In this document: positions 35,701 through 43,903 of the stretch, in pieces | Layout: each line of letters starts with the position of its first letter | Numbering within the stretch: position 1 is the stretch's first letter | Source: Chloroherpetonaceae bacterium | GTDB taxonomy: Bacteria > Bacteroidota > Chlorobiia > Chlorobiales > Chloroherpetonaceae | Length of the DNA: 64,000 nucleotides | Reading direction: 5' to 3' | Assembly: GCA_028277445.1 (NCBI GenBank) | Contig: JANQGG010000023.1 | Location: 62,001-126,000 of the forward strand | Program-made: the position numbers and the translations under genes | The notes under the pieces: model-generated | The model's database searches: none | What the model was told of the DNA's origin: nothing | What the model saw: the letters and a program-made list of their open reading frames with translations, nothing else

Positions 35701-36258
35701 ATGTTTCAATTTAAAGAAACTCAAACGTATATCTTAAAAGGATCAATTGTTGCACTGCTATTAAGCGTTATGTTTTTGCCCGCCGATGTGTTTGCTCAAA
35801 AGAAATCTCAAAAAATTGGCTATGTTGAATCTGAAAAGATCATCGCACAAATGCCGGAAGCTAAAAAAGCCGAAGCTAAGTTGAAAACAATTACTGAAAA
35901 GTGGGATGCGGAGTTTAATCAGCTCAAAAAAGACTATGAAGCCTCTATTGCGGATTACGAACGAAAAAAAGCAACCATGACTTCATCAGCAAAATCCAAA
36001 AAAGAAAGTGAAATTTTACAAAAACAACGTATCATTCAGGAATTTCAGGCAAAAAAATTAAGTCGTGGCGGCGAATATGATCAAAAACAAGCTGAGCTTT
36101 TAAAACCAATTCGCAAAAAAGTTTTAACGACGATTCAAAAAGTGGCTAAAAAATATGGATACTCCATGATTTTAGAAAAAGGTGGCTTGGCTGGCGTTGT
36201 ACTATATGGCGATAAAAAAGATGATTTAACCTTTAAGGTTTTGGATGAATTGAAATAA
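35701..36258 (+). CDS. OmpH/Skp family periplasmic chaperone, copy 2
   Basis: A 185-residue paralogue of the preceding gene. Signal peptide with the hydrophobic core IVALLLSVMFLPADVFAQ, then IGYVESEKIIAQMPEAKKAE, a highly charged coiled-coil middle and a C-terminal SMILEKGGLAGVVLYG. Same family and same expected role as the copy upstream, but with a more Lys/Ala-rich coiled coil, so the pair may form mixed trimers or serve different clients. The gene is followed by an intrinsic terminator, suggesting the run ends here. Confidence 0.9.
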   Translation: MFQFKETQTYILKGSIVALLLSVMFLPADVFAQKKSQKIGYVESEKIIAQMPEAKKAEAKLKTITEKWDAEFNQLKKDYEASIADYERKKATMTSSAKSKKESEILQKQRIIQEFQAKKLSRGGEYDQKQAELLKPIRKKVLTTIQKVAKKYGYSMILEKGGLAGVVLYGDKKDDLTFKVLDELK

Positions 36259-36285
36259 TTAAGCTTGATCAGATGAAAACTCAAG

Positions 36286-36319
36286 GCGTGTAACTTCTTT
36301 TTTACACGCTTATTATTTT
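36286..36319 (+). terminator. Rho-independent terminator after skp/ompH copy 2
   Basis: An 8-bp perfect stem, GCGTGTAA (36286-36293) with TTACACGC (36302-36309), loop of 8 nt, then a T-rich tail TTATTATTTTA. It lies 28 bp after the stop of the second skp/ompH gene and just before the GTG start of lptC. Confidence 0.7.
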
Positions 36320-36324
36320 ATGTT

Positions 36325-36885
36325 GTGCGTTTATTATCTATCCTTGTAACCGGTCTGTTCTATGGTTGGCTAAGTTGGGGTTGTTCTACGGATAAAGACA
36401 GGCCAGGTATTCAAACAACCTATATTGGCGACGATCACCCGGTTCAAGAAACCTGGAACGGGTGGGTTACGTTTAGCGATTCGGGTTATGTTAAAGCGCA
36501 ATTAACATTTAAACACAGCGCTCAGTTTAAAAAAGGCAATCAACAAGATCGGGAATTGAACGGGGGATTAAGGGTTGATTTTTTAAGCCGCGATGGCGAT
36601 ACAACAACCGTGCTTACAGCTAAGCGAGCCATTATTCGTCCGAATAACGATATGGAAGCGTTTGAAGATGTGGTTATTGTATCTAACGATTGCACAAAAG
36701 TTGAAACCGAGTATATGAAATGGCTCAACAATGTTAAAAAAATATATTCCGATAAATTTGTTACGATTACAAAGCCAACTGAAATAATTCGAGGATATGG
36801 TTTTGAAAGTGATCAAAACATGAAGAATTATCGTATTTTTAAAGTTAGCGGGGAAGCAAAAATTAATAATGCTTCTGATGAATGA
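36325..36885 (+). CDS. lptC: LPS export ABC transporter periplasmic protein LptC
   Basis: A 186-residue lipoprotein. The N-terminus has a hydrophobic segment ending in a lipobox-like LSWGC (Cys20), then an LptC beta-jellyroll with TETEYMKW-like and IIRGYGFESDQNMKNYRIF motifs (the latter the diagnostic G-x-G-F-x-S-D). LptC passes LPS from the LptBFG transporter to LptA. The start is GTG at 36325, very close to the preceding terminator tail. None of lptA, lptB, lptF or lptG is visible nearby. Lipoprotein form of LptC is common in FCB bacteria. The gene supports an LPS-bearing outer membrane. Confidence 0.85.
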   Translation: MRLLSILVTGLFYGWLSWGCSTDKDRPGIQTTYIGDDHPVQETWNGWVTFSDSGYVKAQLTFKHSAQFKKGNQQDRELNGGLRVDFLSRDGDTTTVLTAKRAIIRPNNDMEAFEDVVIVSNDCTKVETEYMKWLNNVKKIYSDKFVTITKPTEIIRGYGFESDQNMKNYRIFKVSGEAKINNASDE

Positions 36886-36931
36886 AATGGGTTATTGGTA
36901 AGTTAAGCATAACATTATAAACAGGATAAAA

Positions 36932-37339
36932 ATGAGATTACATGTTTTTAAGTCAAAAATTCATCAGGCAATTGTCACGAATGCTGATTTGAATTATGAA
37001 GGAAGTATTACCATAGACATGGATTTGGTGGATTTGGCTGGAATGATTCCGAATGAAAAAGTTCAGGTGGTCAATAACAATAATGGCGCACGATTTGAAA
37101 CATACATTATTGAAGGTAAACGAGGTTCGGGCACGATTCAATTAAATGGCGCTGCTGCACGATTAGCAACGATTGGCGATGAAATTATCATAATCACATA
37201 TGCTGAAATGGAGCCCGAAGAAGCACGTGTGCATAAACCAACGGTGGTTTTGGTCGATAAAAAAAACAGGCCAAAACGTGTTTTCAAGTATGGTGAAGAA
37301 AATCAGGATCAGAAAGAGTTTAATTTTCAATCCAATTAA
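36932..37339 (+). CDS. panD: Aspartate 1-decarboxylase PanD
   Basis: A pyruvoyl enzyme that makes beta-alanine for pantothenate and coenzyme A. The 135 residues show the self-cleavage site Gly24-Ser25 in NYEGSITID, where Ser25 becomes the pyruvoyl group. [20 protein letters not shown] and [19 protein letters not shown] are further conserved blocks, and Tyr58-region residues are in place. Length matches the family. It lies 46 bp after lptC and 33 bp before the GlmU-like gene. No panB or panC is visible. Confidence 0.96.
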   Translation: MRLHVFKSKIHQAIVTNADLNYEGSITIDMDLVDLAGMIPNEKVQVVNNNNGARFETYIIEGKRGSGTIQLNGAAARLATIGDEIIIITYAEMEPEEARVHKPTVVLVDKKNRPKRVFKYGEENQDQKEFNFQSN

Positions 37340-37372
37340 TAATTATTGGGATTAACACACTAAAAACCGTTT

Positions 37373-38116
37373 ATGTCGTTAGCAGTTACCATCATGGCTG
37401 CCGGTAAAGGCACGCGAATGAAATCCTCAAAAGCAAAAGTACTTCATGAGTTAAATGGCCTCACTCTTATAGAGCATGTGTTGAATGCCGCAAAAAAACT
37501 TAATCCCGAGAAGATCGTTTTAATTGTTGGTCATCAGGCCGATATGGTTAAACAAGCAACCAATCGGTATGAGCTTAAGTATGCACTTCAGGAGCCTCAG
37601 CTCGGTACAGGTCATGCCGTAATGCAGTCAAAAGAACCATTAGCTGGTTTTGAAGGACATGTGCTCGTGCTTTCAGGAGACGTGCCTCTGGTAACCTTTG
37701 AAACATTAAACAATTTATTATCCCATCATATAAATGCACAAGCCACTGCAACGGTTTTAACAACGGAACTTGAGGATCCTACCGGGTATGGACGTGTTGT
37801 TCGCAACGACGAGGGTACGGAAGTTATAAAAATTGTTGAACACAAAGATGCTACGGAAACTGAAAAAGCCATTAAAGAAATAAATTCGGGCATATATGTG
37901 TTCAAAAAATCCGAGCTATTCGATGCTTTACATCAAGTGGATAATAACAATGCCCAAGGGGAGTATTATTTGCCGGATGTATTTAAGCTTTTCTTTAAAG
38001 CGCAATTAAAAGTCTCAGCAGTTAAAACCAAAAATTTCAATGAAATTAGAGGCATCAATACAGTTGAACAACTAATGGAAGCTGAACAAATCTTGCTCTC
38101 TGTGAGTAATTTATAG
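37373..38116 (+). CDS. GlmU-type N-acetylglucosamine-1-phosphate uridylyltransferase (N-terminal half only)
   Basis: A 247-residue nucleotidyltransferase with the GlmU start MAAGKGTRMKSSKAKVLH (residues 8-25). QEPQLGTGHAVMQS, LSGDVPLV, PTGYGRVVRN, EINSGIYVF and NAQGEYYLPDV, all motifs of the GlmU uridylyltransferase domain, follow in order. It ends after RGINTVEQLMEAEQ, where GlmU normally continues into its left-handed beta-helix acetyltransferase; that half is absent. It should make UDP-GlcNAc (or a related UDP-sugar) from an already acetylated sugar phosphate. Its stop overlaps the convergent pgsA gene by 6 bp. Confidence 0.88.
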   Translation: MSLAVTIMAAGKGTRMKSSKAKVLHELNGLTLIEHVLNAAKKLNPEKIVLIVGHQADMVKQATNRYELKYALQEPQLGTGHAVMQSKEPLAGFEGHVLVLSGDVPLVTFETLNNLLSHHINAQATATVLTTELEDPTGYGRVVRNDEGTEVIKIVEHKDATETEKAIKEINSGIYVFKKSELFDALHQVDNNNAQGEYYLPDVFKLFFKAQLKVSAVKTKNFNEIRGINTVEQLMEAEQILLSVSNL

Positions 38117-38668
38117 ATTTGTGTAAGATTTGCCCCGAATAATATTTAGCATTCTCCATAAGTATTGAACAAAAGAAACCATTAATAAAACAGTTGTGAT
38201 TACGATGCAAACGTCTTTAAGTAAAAGAGTCGTTGAAGAAGGATTTGGCCAGATAATCCAAACAAAAATTAACGACAAAAATCCTACGGCCCATTTTCCA
38301 ATGGGAAGTGCAGTGGTTAACACTTGATATCGGTACTTTAAGAATATCCCGCCAAAAAAAATAGCCACATCCCTTACAACCACAATCAAGACAAACCATA
38401 ACGGTAATTCATTTTTCCAAAGGAAATAGCCTACCGCAACCAACGCGCATATTTTATCGGCAACCGGGTCCAAAACTTTACCTAATTCTGAAACGGTATT
38501 TGTTCGCCTGGCAACTTGACCATCAAACCAATCCGTTGAAATTGCAATTAAAGCAATTATAAATGCTATATATCGGTAATCCTCCTCATAGAAATAGATG
38601 AATGGAAAAAGAAGCAATATTCGGGAAATGCTTAAAAAGTTTGATATGGTTATAATGTTCGATTTCAC
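38111..38668 (-). CDS. pgsA: CDP-diacylglycerol-glycerol-3-phosphate 3-phosphatidyltransferase
   Basis: Makes phosphatidylglycerophosphate, the first committed step to phosphatidylglycerol. The 185-residue membrane protein has the CDP-alcohol phosphotransferase motif complete: D46-x2-D49-G50-x2-A53-R54, then G63, D67 and D71 (DWFDGQVARR and GKVLDPVADK). TISNFLSISRILLLFPF at the start is the typical PgsA lead. Hydrophobic segments predict about five or six helices. PssA (serine transferase) is less likely from the N-terminal pattern. It converges with the GlmU-like gene. Confidence 0.88.
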   Translation of the reverse strand: MKSNIITISNFLSISRILLLFPFIYFYEEDYRYIAFIIALIAISTDWFDGQVARRTNTVSELGKVLDPVADKICALVAVGYFLWKNELPLWFVLIVVVRDVAIFFGGIFLKYRYQVLTTALPIGKWAVGFLSLIFVWIIWPNPSSTTLLLKDVCIVITTVLLMVSFVQYLWRMLNIIRGKSYTNL

Positions 38669-38743
38669 AAGGAATTGGACTTATTAAAATGATCAAAATG
38701 ATGTGAATGTTAGTACATCAACAAACTTACTAAAATTGTAGAA

Positions 38744-39040
38744 ATGATGTTAAATAAATATACAGCGCTTGAACGATTGCAACTATTTAAATCAGTTGCT
38801 TCCTATGGCGTAATCAAGGCGGCTTTGATTGAAGAAAGTGATTTATCAGGTGAGTCTTGTAATGATCCTGATGATGATATGATTTGTGAGTTTGCCAGTT
38901 TAATCGGCTATGCTAAGTGCGAAAATAAAGACTGCGATTTATGGTTTAATGAACATAGAGCGTGCTTTTATGTGCATGAAGGATCAAAAATTTGTAGAAT
39001 GTGCTGTAAAACAATGGGAATAACCGTCGACTTTGATTAG
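38744..39040 (+). CDS. Small cysteine-rich protein, unrecognised
   Basis: A 98-residue protein that I do not recognise. The N-terminal 40 residues look helical (YTALERLQLFKSVASYGVIK). The rest has eight cysteines; a CxxxxC-x(n)-C-x(n)-CxxCC arrangement around KCENKDCDLWFNEHRACFY and ICRMCCKT suggests a small zinc-binding fold. Acidic stretches (DPDDDM) flank it. It stands alone between divergent pgsA and the convergent UDP-sugar dehydrogenase gene. The last ten codons form the left arm of a long hairpin terminator. Whether it is DNA-, RNA- or protein-binding cannot be told. Confidence 0.6.
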   Translation: MMLNKYTALERLQLFKSVASYGVIKAALIEESDLSGESCNDPDDDMICEFASLIGYAKCENKDCDLWFNEHRACFYVHEGSKICRMCCKTMGITVDFD

Positions 39041-39060
39041 CGACGGTTATTCCCAATAAT
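39015..39060. terminator. Bidirectional hairpin terminator overlapping a coding end
   Basis: A 15-bp perfect stem: 39015-39029 (TGGGAATAACCGTCG) pairs with 39041-39055, with an 11-nt loop that contains the last codons and TAG stop of the Cys-rich gene. A-rich and T-rich flanks lie on both sides. It separates that gene from the convergent UDP-sugar dehydrogenase gene, whose stop is at 39067. Confidence 0.75.
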
Positions 39061-39066
39061 TTAAAC

Positions 39067-40383
39067 TTAAGAGTTGCCTGAGCCCAGCAACGAAATATTA
39101 CGTTTTGATGAAATGTTTTTTGTGGCGTTTCTTGTATCAACAATACATTTGGCATGTTTTGAAATCATTTCATAATCAAAATCGCTATGAGCGGTTGTGA
39201 TGATAACCAAATCAGCCTTTGAAACAACCTCAGGATTTATCTCAACGGCTTTTAAATGGATACCATCTTCATTTAATTCAGGTACATAAGGATCGCAGTA
39301 GTTGATATGTTTTGCCCCTTCTTTCATTAAAAGCTCAATCACTTTTAGAGCCGGTGAATGACGCGTATCATCAACATCTTGTTTAAAGGCCACACCTAAA
39401 ATCAGAAAATTGGCATCAATTAAACTTACAGGCATTTTAGCAAGCTCGTGCCAAATCATATCTCTAACATAAAACGGCATATTTTCATTGGTTTCAGCCG
39501 CAAGGGTAATAAACTTGGTTTGGAAATCATGCTCGCGCGCTTGCCAAGCAAGGTAATACGGATCAATTAAGATACAGTGCCCGCCAATACCCGGGCCAGG
39601 ATAAAATGGCATAAAACCAAAGGGTTTTGTAGACGCAGCTTCAACTACTTCCCATATATTAACACCGCCCATTCTATCGCAAAGCATCGCCAATTCGTTA
39701 ACCAATGCAATATTAACGCTTCTGAAAATATTCTCTAAAAGCTTTTCCATTTCAGCAACTTTCGGCGAAGAAACTTTATGCACATGTGATAGAATTTCCA
39801 GATTTGCTATGGATGCAAGTTCTGTACAGGTTTCCGTAACGCCGCCTACTACAATCGGCGTGTTTCGAGTATTCCATTTTTTATTACCAGGATCAATACG
39901 CTCAGGTGAAAAAGCAAGAAAGTAATCTTTCCCAACCATTAGACCGCTTTCATTTAAAATCGGCAAAACATATCCTTCAGTGGTATTTGGAAATGTTGTG
40001 CTTTTAAGAATTATGAGCTGGTCTTTTCTGAGATGTTTTGAAATCTCTTTAGCTGAAGAAACAATGTACGAGATATCAGGTTCTTTATTTGGCGTGAATG
40101 GAGTCGGCACGCAAATATAGATCACATCGCATTCGCCAATTCTGCTATAATTATCTTCGGCTCTGAATCCGTTATCAAAAGCTTCCTGAAACTCGTCGGA
40201 TTTAATATCTAAAATGTAATTGTCGCCATTGTTGAGTCGTTCTACTTTCTGTGAACTTAAGTCGATGCCTAAGGTTTTAAAGCCTTTTCTGGCAAATTCA
40301 ACGGCTATGGGCAGGCCGACATAGCCTAATCCTACAACGCCAATGGTTGCGGTTTGATTTTCAATTTTGGTTTTTAAAGACAT
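39067..40383 (-). CDS. Nucleotide-sugar dehydrogenase (UDP-GlcNAc/ManNAc 6-dehydrogenase type, WbpA-like)
   Basis: Oxidises C6 of a UDP-sugar to a uronic acid using NAD. The 438 residues have the Rossmann motif GVVGLGYVGLPIAVEFARKG, VPTPFTPNKEPDISYI, LKSTTFPNTTEGYVLPIL (with S-T), FSPERIDPGN, and the catalytic cysteine in GPGIGGHCILIDPYYL. The pattern fits WbpA/TviB-type enzymes acting on UDP-GlcNAc or related amino sugars. I use ATG 40383 (MSLKTKIENQTATIG), because a longer frame to 40494 would run through the end of rfbB. It lies 19 bp after rfbB, so the two are probably one transcript supplying surface polysaccharide precursors. Confidence 0.88.
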   Translation of the reverse strand: MSLKTKIENQTATIGVVGLGYVGLPIAVEFARKGFKTLGIDLSSQKVERLNNGDNYILDIKSDEFQEAFDNGFRAEDNYSRIGECDVIYICVPTPFTPNKEPDISYIVSSAKEISKHLRKDQLIILKSTTFPNTTEGYVLPILNESGLMVGKDYFLAFSPERIDPGNKKWNTRNTPIVVGGVTETCTELASIANLEILSHVHKVSSPKVAEMEKLLENIFRSVNIALVNELAMLCDRMGGVNIWEVVEAASTKPFGFMPFYPGPGIGGHCILIDPYYLAWQAREHDFQTKFITLAAETNENMPFYVRDMIWHELAKMPVSLIDANFLILGVAFKQDVDDTRHSPALKVIELLMKEGAKHINYCDPYVPELNEDGIHLKAVEINPEVVSKADLVIITTAHSDFDYEMISKHAKCIVDTRNATKNISSKRNISLLGSGNS

Positions 40384-40402
40384 GGATTTTTTGATTATGA
40401 TT

Positions 40403-41416
40403 TTAACGAGCCGAGTATTGAAGCTTATAATAATCCATATAGACCCCAGAACGAATGCGCTCCCACCATTGCGTGTTTGATAAATACCACTCAATTGTTT
40501 TTTCTATTCCGGTATCAAACGTCTCTTTTGGTCGCCATCCCAACTCGTTTTCGATTTTTGAAGCGTCAATGGCGTAGCGTCGATCATGGCCGGGTCTATC
40601 CTTAACAAATTCAATCAAGCTTTCAGGTTTATTGAGCTTATTCAAGATTAACTTTACAATATCGATATTCATTTTTTCATTATTCCCGCCAATATTGTAG
40701 ACTTCTCCAAACGAACCCTTATGTAAAACCGCATCAATGGCTTGGCAATGATCTTCAACATATAACCAATCTCTGATATTTTTTCCATCGCCATATACTG
40801 GCAAAGATTTGTCTTCCAACGCGTTTGCAATCATCAGCGGGATAAGTTTCTCCGGAAATTGGTACGGTCCATAATTATTGGAACATCGGGTGGTTATGCA
40901 TGGGAGACCAAATGTTTCATGATAAGCCCTTACAAGTAAATCTGCCCCGGCTTTACTTGCTGAGTAAGGTGAATTGGCCATTAATGGCGTTGTTTCGGTA
41001 AAATAACCGCTAGGGCCTAAAGAGCCATAAACTTCATCGGTTGATATCTGAACGAATTTTTCAATCCCGATATTTTTCGATACATCCAAAAGCGTTTGAG
41101 TACCGATAACATTGGTTTCAACAAATACTCTGGCGCCAAGAATGCTTCTATCTACATGAGATTCCGCGGCAAAATTTATGACAACATCGATATTGTGAGT
41201 TTTAAAAACTTGCTCAACATCATTCAGCGAACCAATATCGCCTTTTACAAATGAATAATTTGGATGATGTTCAATATCAAGCAAATTTTCCAAATTTCCA
41301 GCGTAAGTTAGCGAATCAAAATTAACGATATGATAGTGATCATATGTTTGAAGCATATGCCGAACAAAATTACTTCCAATAAATCCGGCGCCACCGGTAA
41401 CAAGGATATTTTTCAT
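40403..41416 (-). CDS. rfbB: dTDP-glucose 4,6-dehydratase
   Basis: Converts dTDP-glucose to dTDP-4-keto-6-deoxyglucose. The 337 residues show NILVTGGAGFIGSNFVRHM, FAAESHVDRSI, STDEVYGSL, the catalytic YSASKAGAD, TRCSNNYGPYQFPEKLIP and DRPGHDRRYAIDASKI, a full set of RfbB motifs. The other dTDP-rhamnose genes (rfbA, rfbC, rfbD) are not in the window. Its partner in the transcript is the UDP-sugar dehydrogenase just downstream. Both feed the glycan machinery encoded at 17-31 kb, by inference. Confidence 0.95.
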   Translation of the reverse strand: MKNILVTGGAGFIGSNFVRHMLQTYDHYHIVNFDSLTYAGNLENLLDIEHHPNYSFVKGDIGSLNDVEQVFKTHNIDVVINFAAESHVDRSILGARVFVETNVIGTQTLLDVSKNIGIEKFVQISTDEVYGSLGPSGYFTETTPLMANSPYSASKAGADLLVRAYHETFGLPCITTRCSNNYGPYQFPEKLIPLMIANALEDKSLPVYGDGKNIRDWLYVEDHCQAIDAVLHKGSFGEVYNIGGNNEKMNIDIVKLILNKLNKPESLIEFVKDRPGHDRRYAIDASKIENELGWRPKETFDTGIEKTIEWYLSNTQWWERIRSGVYMDYYKLQYSAR

Positions 41417-41495
41417 ATCAATAGTTTTGTGATTGCATCGATTTTAAAAACATATTGGGGCTACCTAAGAATTAACTAATCTCATAGATTTGCGA

Positions 41496-42080
41496 TTAAC
41501 CGGAAATGATTCGGTGAGCGTTAGTTTCAACATAACGCGACCATGATTCTGATTGCCTTGATTTGTGACGCTTTGTCGTTCGATGATTTTCATATTGGGT
41601 TAAATAAGTTTCTTTGGATTTAAGGGCCTGGCATACAGCCAATGCCAAACCATCGGAAGCATCAAACGGTTTGGGAAGCTCCTCCAGGCTGAGTATTGAT
41701 TTAATCATATAAGCAACATGCTGTTTGGTGGCAGAACCCTTACCGGTTACAACTTTTTTAACTTCCCTTGGGGAAAACTCAACAAAATCAAGATTGTGGT
41801 TTTTAGCAAAAACAATGATCGCCCCGCGAACCTGGCCCAGTTTCAAAGCTGATTGTGCATTTTTTCCATAATAAGAGGTTTCCAGAGATAAAATAGATGG
41901 TTGATATATATTGATTAATTTTGCCAATTCATCATAGATGCACTTTAGCCTATCAGGAAGTTCTTTATGTTTTGGCAGATGGATCACATGGTGAGCAATG
42001 TGTCTTAAGCCATCTTGAGAGAGTTCAATAAAACCAAGTCCGGTTTTTAAACTTCCGGGATCGACCCCTACAATAACCAT
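41496..42080 (-). CDS. ruvC: Crossover junction endodeoxyribonuclease RuvC
   Basis: Resolves Holliday junctions with RuvAB. The 194-residue protein has the catalytic acids: Asp7 in GVDPGSLKTGLG, Glu in LSLETSYYGKNAQSAL, and the C-terminal pair in FDASDGLALAVC. A polar tail of about 25 residues extends beyond the usual 165-175, rich in Arg, Ser and His. The gene lies 21 bp downstream of the yebC-family gene, a pairing often seen in bacteria (yebC-ruvC). No ruvA or ruvB follows. Confidence 0.94.
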   Translation of the reverse strand: MVIVGVDPGSLKTGLGFIELSQDGLRHIAHHVIHLPKHKELPDRLKCIYDELAKLINIYQPSILSLETSYYGKNAQSALKLGQVRGAIIVFAKNHNLDFVEFSPREVKKVVTGKGSATKQHVAYMIKSILSLEELPKPFDASDGLALAVCQALKSKETYLTQYENHRTTKRHKSRQSESWSRYVETNAHRIISG

Positions 42081-42101
42081 ATTCTGCTTATAATGGCCAA
42101 G

Positions 42102-42851
42102 TTAATTTAATTTTGAAAGTGTTTCTTCTGAAAGTTCAAGATTAGAAAAAACAGTTTGAACATCATCATTATCTTCAAGCGCTTCGATTAATTTCAAAGC
42201 TTTTAAGGCTTCTTCGCTATCAAGTTGAAGTGTGTTGTCCGGTATCATATCAATTTTGGCGTCTTCATAAGCAATACCATTTTCATCAAGGGCTTTTTTT
42301 ATGGACTCCAAGTCTTTGATGTCGCATAAGATGATGTAGTAATCATCGTCGTCCGTTTTTAAATCTTCCAAGCCTGAATCAATCAAAAGATCCATAAGCT
42401 CGTCTTCGGTTTTAGCAGACTTGGCAACACTCACGCTTCCTTTTTTCTTAAAACTCCAGCTTACACTTCCTGTTTCGCCCAACGACCCGCCATTTCGGCT
42501 CATAATGTGTCTTATTTCAGCAACGGTGCGGTTTCTATTGTCGGTAGCCGTGTCAATGATAATGGCAATACCGCCAGGGCCATAGCCTTCGTAGGTAATT
42601 TCATCATAACTGACGCCCTCAAGTTCGCCGGTTCCTCGTTGAATGGCGCGTTTGATATTATCGGCAGGCATGGAATTTGCCTTGGCATTATCAACTGCTA
42701 AACGCAGCCTTGGGTTAGCTTCGGGATCGCCTCCGCCAATTTTAGCCGCAATGGTAATTTCTTTGACGAGTTTGGTAAATAAATTGCCCCGTTTTTGGTC
42801 TGTTGCAGCTTTTTTACGTTTAATGGTTGACCACTTGCTATGTCCTGACAT
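42102..42851 (-). CDS. yebC: YebC/PmpR family DNA-binding regulatory protein
   Basis: A 249-residue YebC/TACO1 family protein: [20 protein letters not shown] at the start, [36 protein letters not shown] and the [19 protein letters not shown] block, all diagnostic. YebC proteins have been described as transcription regulators and, for TACO1-type and some bacterial members, as translation factors that help ribosomes through proline stretches. It precedes ruvC by 21 bp. The divergent pheA gene begins 195 bp upstream, and that AT-rich spacer probably holds both promoters. Confidence 0.94.
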   Translation of the reverse strand: MSGHSKWSTIKRKKAATDQKRGNLFTKLVKEITIAAKIGGGDPEANPRLRLAVDNAKANSMPADNIKRAIQRGTGELEGVSYDEITYEGYGPGGIAIIIDTATDNRNRTVAEIRHIMSRNGGSLGETGSVSWSFKKKGSVSVAKSAKTEDELMDLLIDSGLEDLKTDDDDYYIILCDIKDLESIKKALDENGIAYEDAKIDMIPDNTLQLDSEEALKALKLIEALEDNDDVQTVFSNLELSEETLSKLN

Positions 42852-43046
42852 AATCTAAACTAAATTAATAAGACGATATGAACTGAACTTATCGAAATAA
42901 AATAAATCGTTTTCGCTTTGAAAATTAAAATTCTCTCTAAATGAGTTGAGTAAAATAGACGTTTAGCTAAAAAATATAAAAAGTGTTATGTCTTTTTAAT
43001 TAAAAGTTTTATCTAATTAAAAATCAACCTAATAATCAGTTTTACT

Positions 43047-43877
43047 ATGAATAATCAACGTGTCGGTTACCAAGGCGAACCCGGTGCATATAGCGAAATT
43101 GCAGCTATGCGTTTTGCGGAAAATAACAAACCTTTTGAAGATTTTAAACATATCTTTCAAGCTGTTGTGGATGGCAGTTTGGACTATGGTGCGATTCCAT
43201 TGGAGAATTCACTTGGCGGCAGCATTCATCAGAATTACGATTACCTCATGGAGTTTCCCGTAAATGTTATCGCCGAAACATATGTCAATATAGAGCACTG
43301 TTTGATGGGATTGCCCGGTTCACAATTAGAGAAAGCCACACATGTTTTATCGCACCCCCAAGCCTTAATGCAATGTAAAGATTTTTTGGATGCGCACCCG
43401 AATTTAAAAGCAGAAGCCACTTACGATACTGCGGGAAGCGCTAAGTTAATTGCTGAAACAAAATCCTTAAATCAACTGGCAATAGCGTCTAAACGGGCGG
43501 CTGAGTTGTATGGTTTGAATATTATCAAGACCGATTTGGCTGATGCCGATTGGAATATTACCCGCATTGTTTGTATTGCAAAAAAAGACGTCGCTATTCA
43601 TCCGTCGGTAAAATCCTCTGAAAGAAAAACATCGCTCGTTTTTCTAATGCCAAATGAGCAAGGGTCGTTGTTTACTGCGCTGGCTACAATGGCATTGAGG
43701 AAAATAGATTTAACCAAAATTGAATCCAGGCCGTCACGAAAAAAAGCCTTTGAGTATTTGTTTTACGTCGATATTATTGGAAGTCCCACTGAACGCAATG
43801 TTAAAAATGCACTCGCACATTTAGAAGAGATATCGCCAATGGTGAAAGTTTTGGGTTGTTATGGTAAAATCGAGTGA
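43047..43877 (+). CDS. pheA: Prephenate dehydratase
   Basis: Converts prephenate to phenylpyruvate, the committed phenylalanine step. The 276 residues start RVGYQGEPGAYSEIAAMRF; IPLENSLGGSIHQNYDYL, HVLSHPQALMQCKDFL and ADADWNITRI complete the catalytic PDT domain (the T-R-F/I region). The C-terminal ACT domain has SLVFLMPNEQGSLFTALATM and the regulatory ESRPSRKKAFEYLFYVDI, so feedback inhibition by phenylalanine is likely. No chorismate mutase domain is fused. The stop overlaps an in-frame GTG of the polA reading frame. Confidence 0.95.
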   Translation: MNNQRVGYQGEPGAYSEIAAMRFAENNKPFEDFKHIFQAVVDGSLDYGAIPLENSLGGSIHQNYDYLMEFPVNVIAETYVNIEHCLMGLPGSQLEKATHVLSHPQALMQCKDFLDAHPNLKAEATYDTAGSAKLIAETKSLNQLAIASKRAAELYGLNIIKTDLADADWNITRIVCIAKKDVAIHPSVKSSERKTSLVFLMPNEQGSLFTALATMALRKIDLTKIESRPSRKKAFEYLFYVDIIGSPTERNVKNALAHLEEISPMVKVLGCYGKIE

Positions 43878-43903
43878 TTCGGTTTTACTGTCGCTTAAAT
43901 CCA

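Noticed and set aside
40384-40494. 37-residue N-terminal extension of the UDP-sugar dehydrogenase
   Set aside because: It would overlap the end of rfbB by 92 bp, and the conserved protein begins at the ATG 40383.
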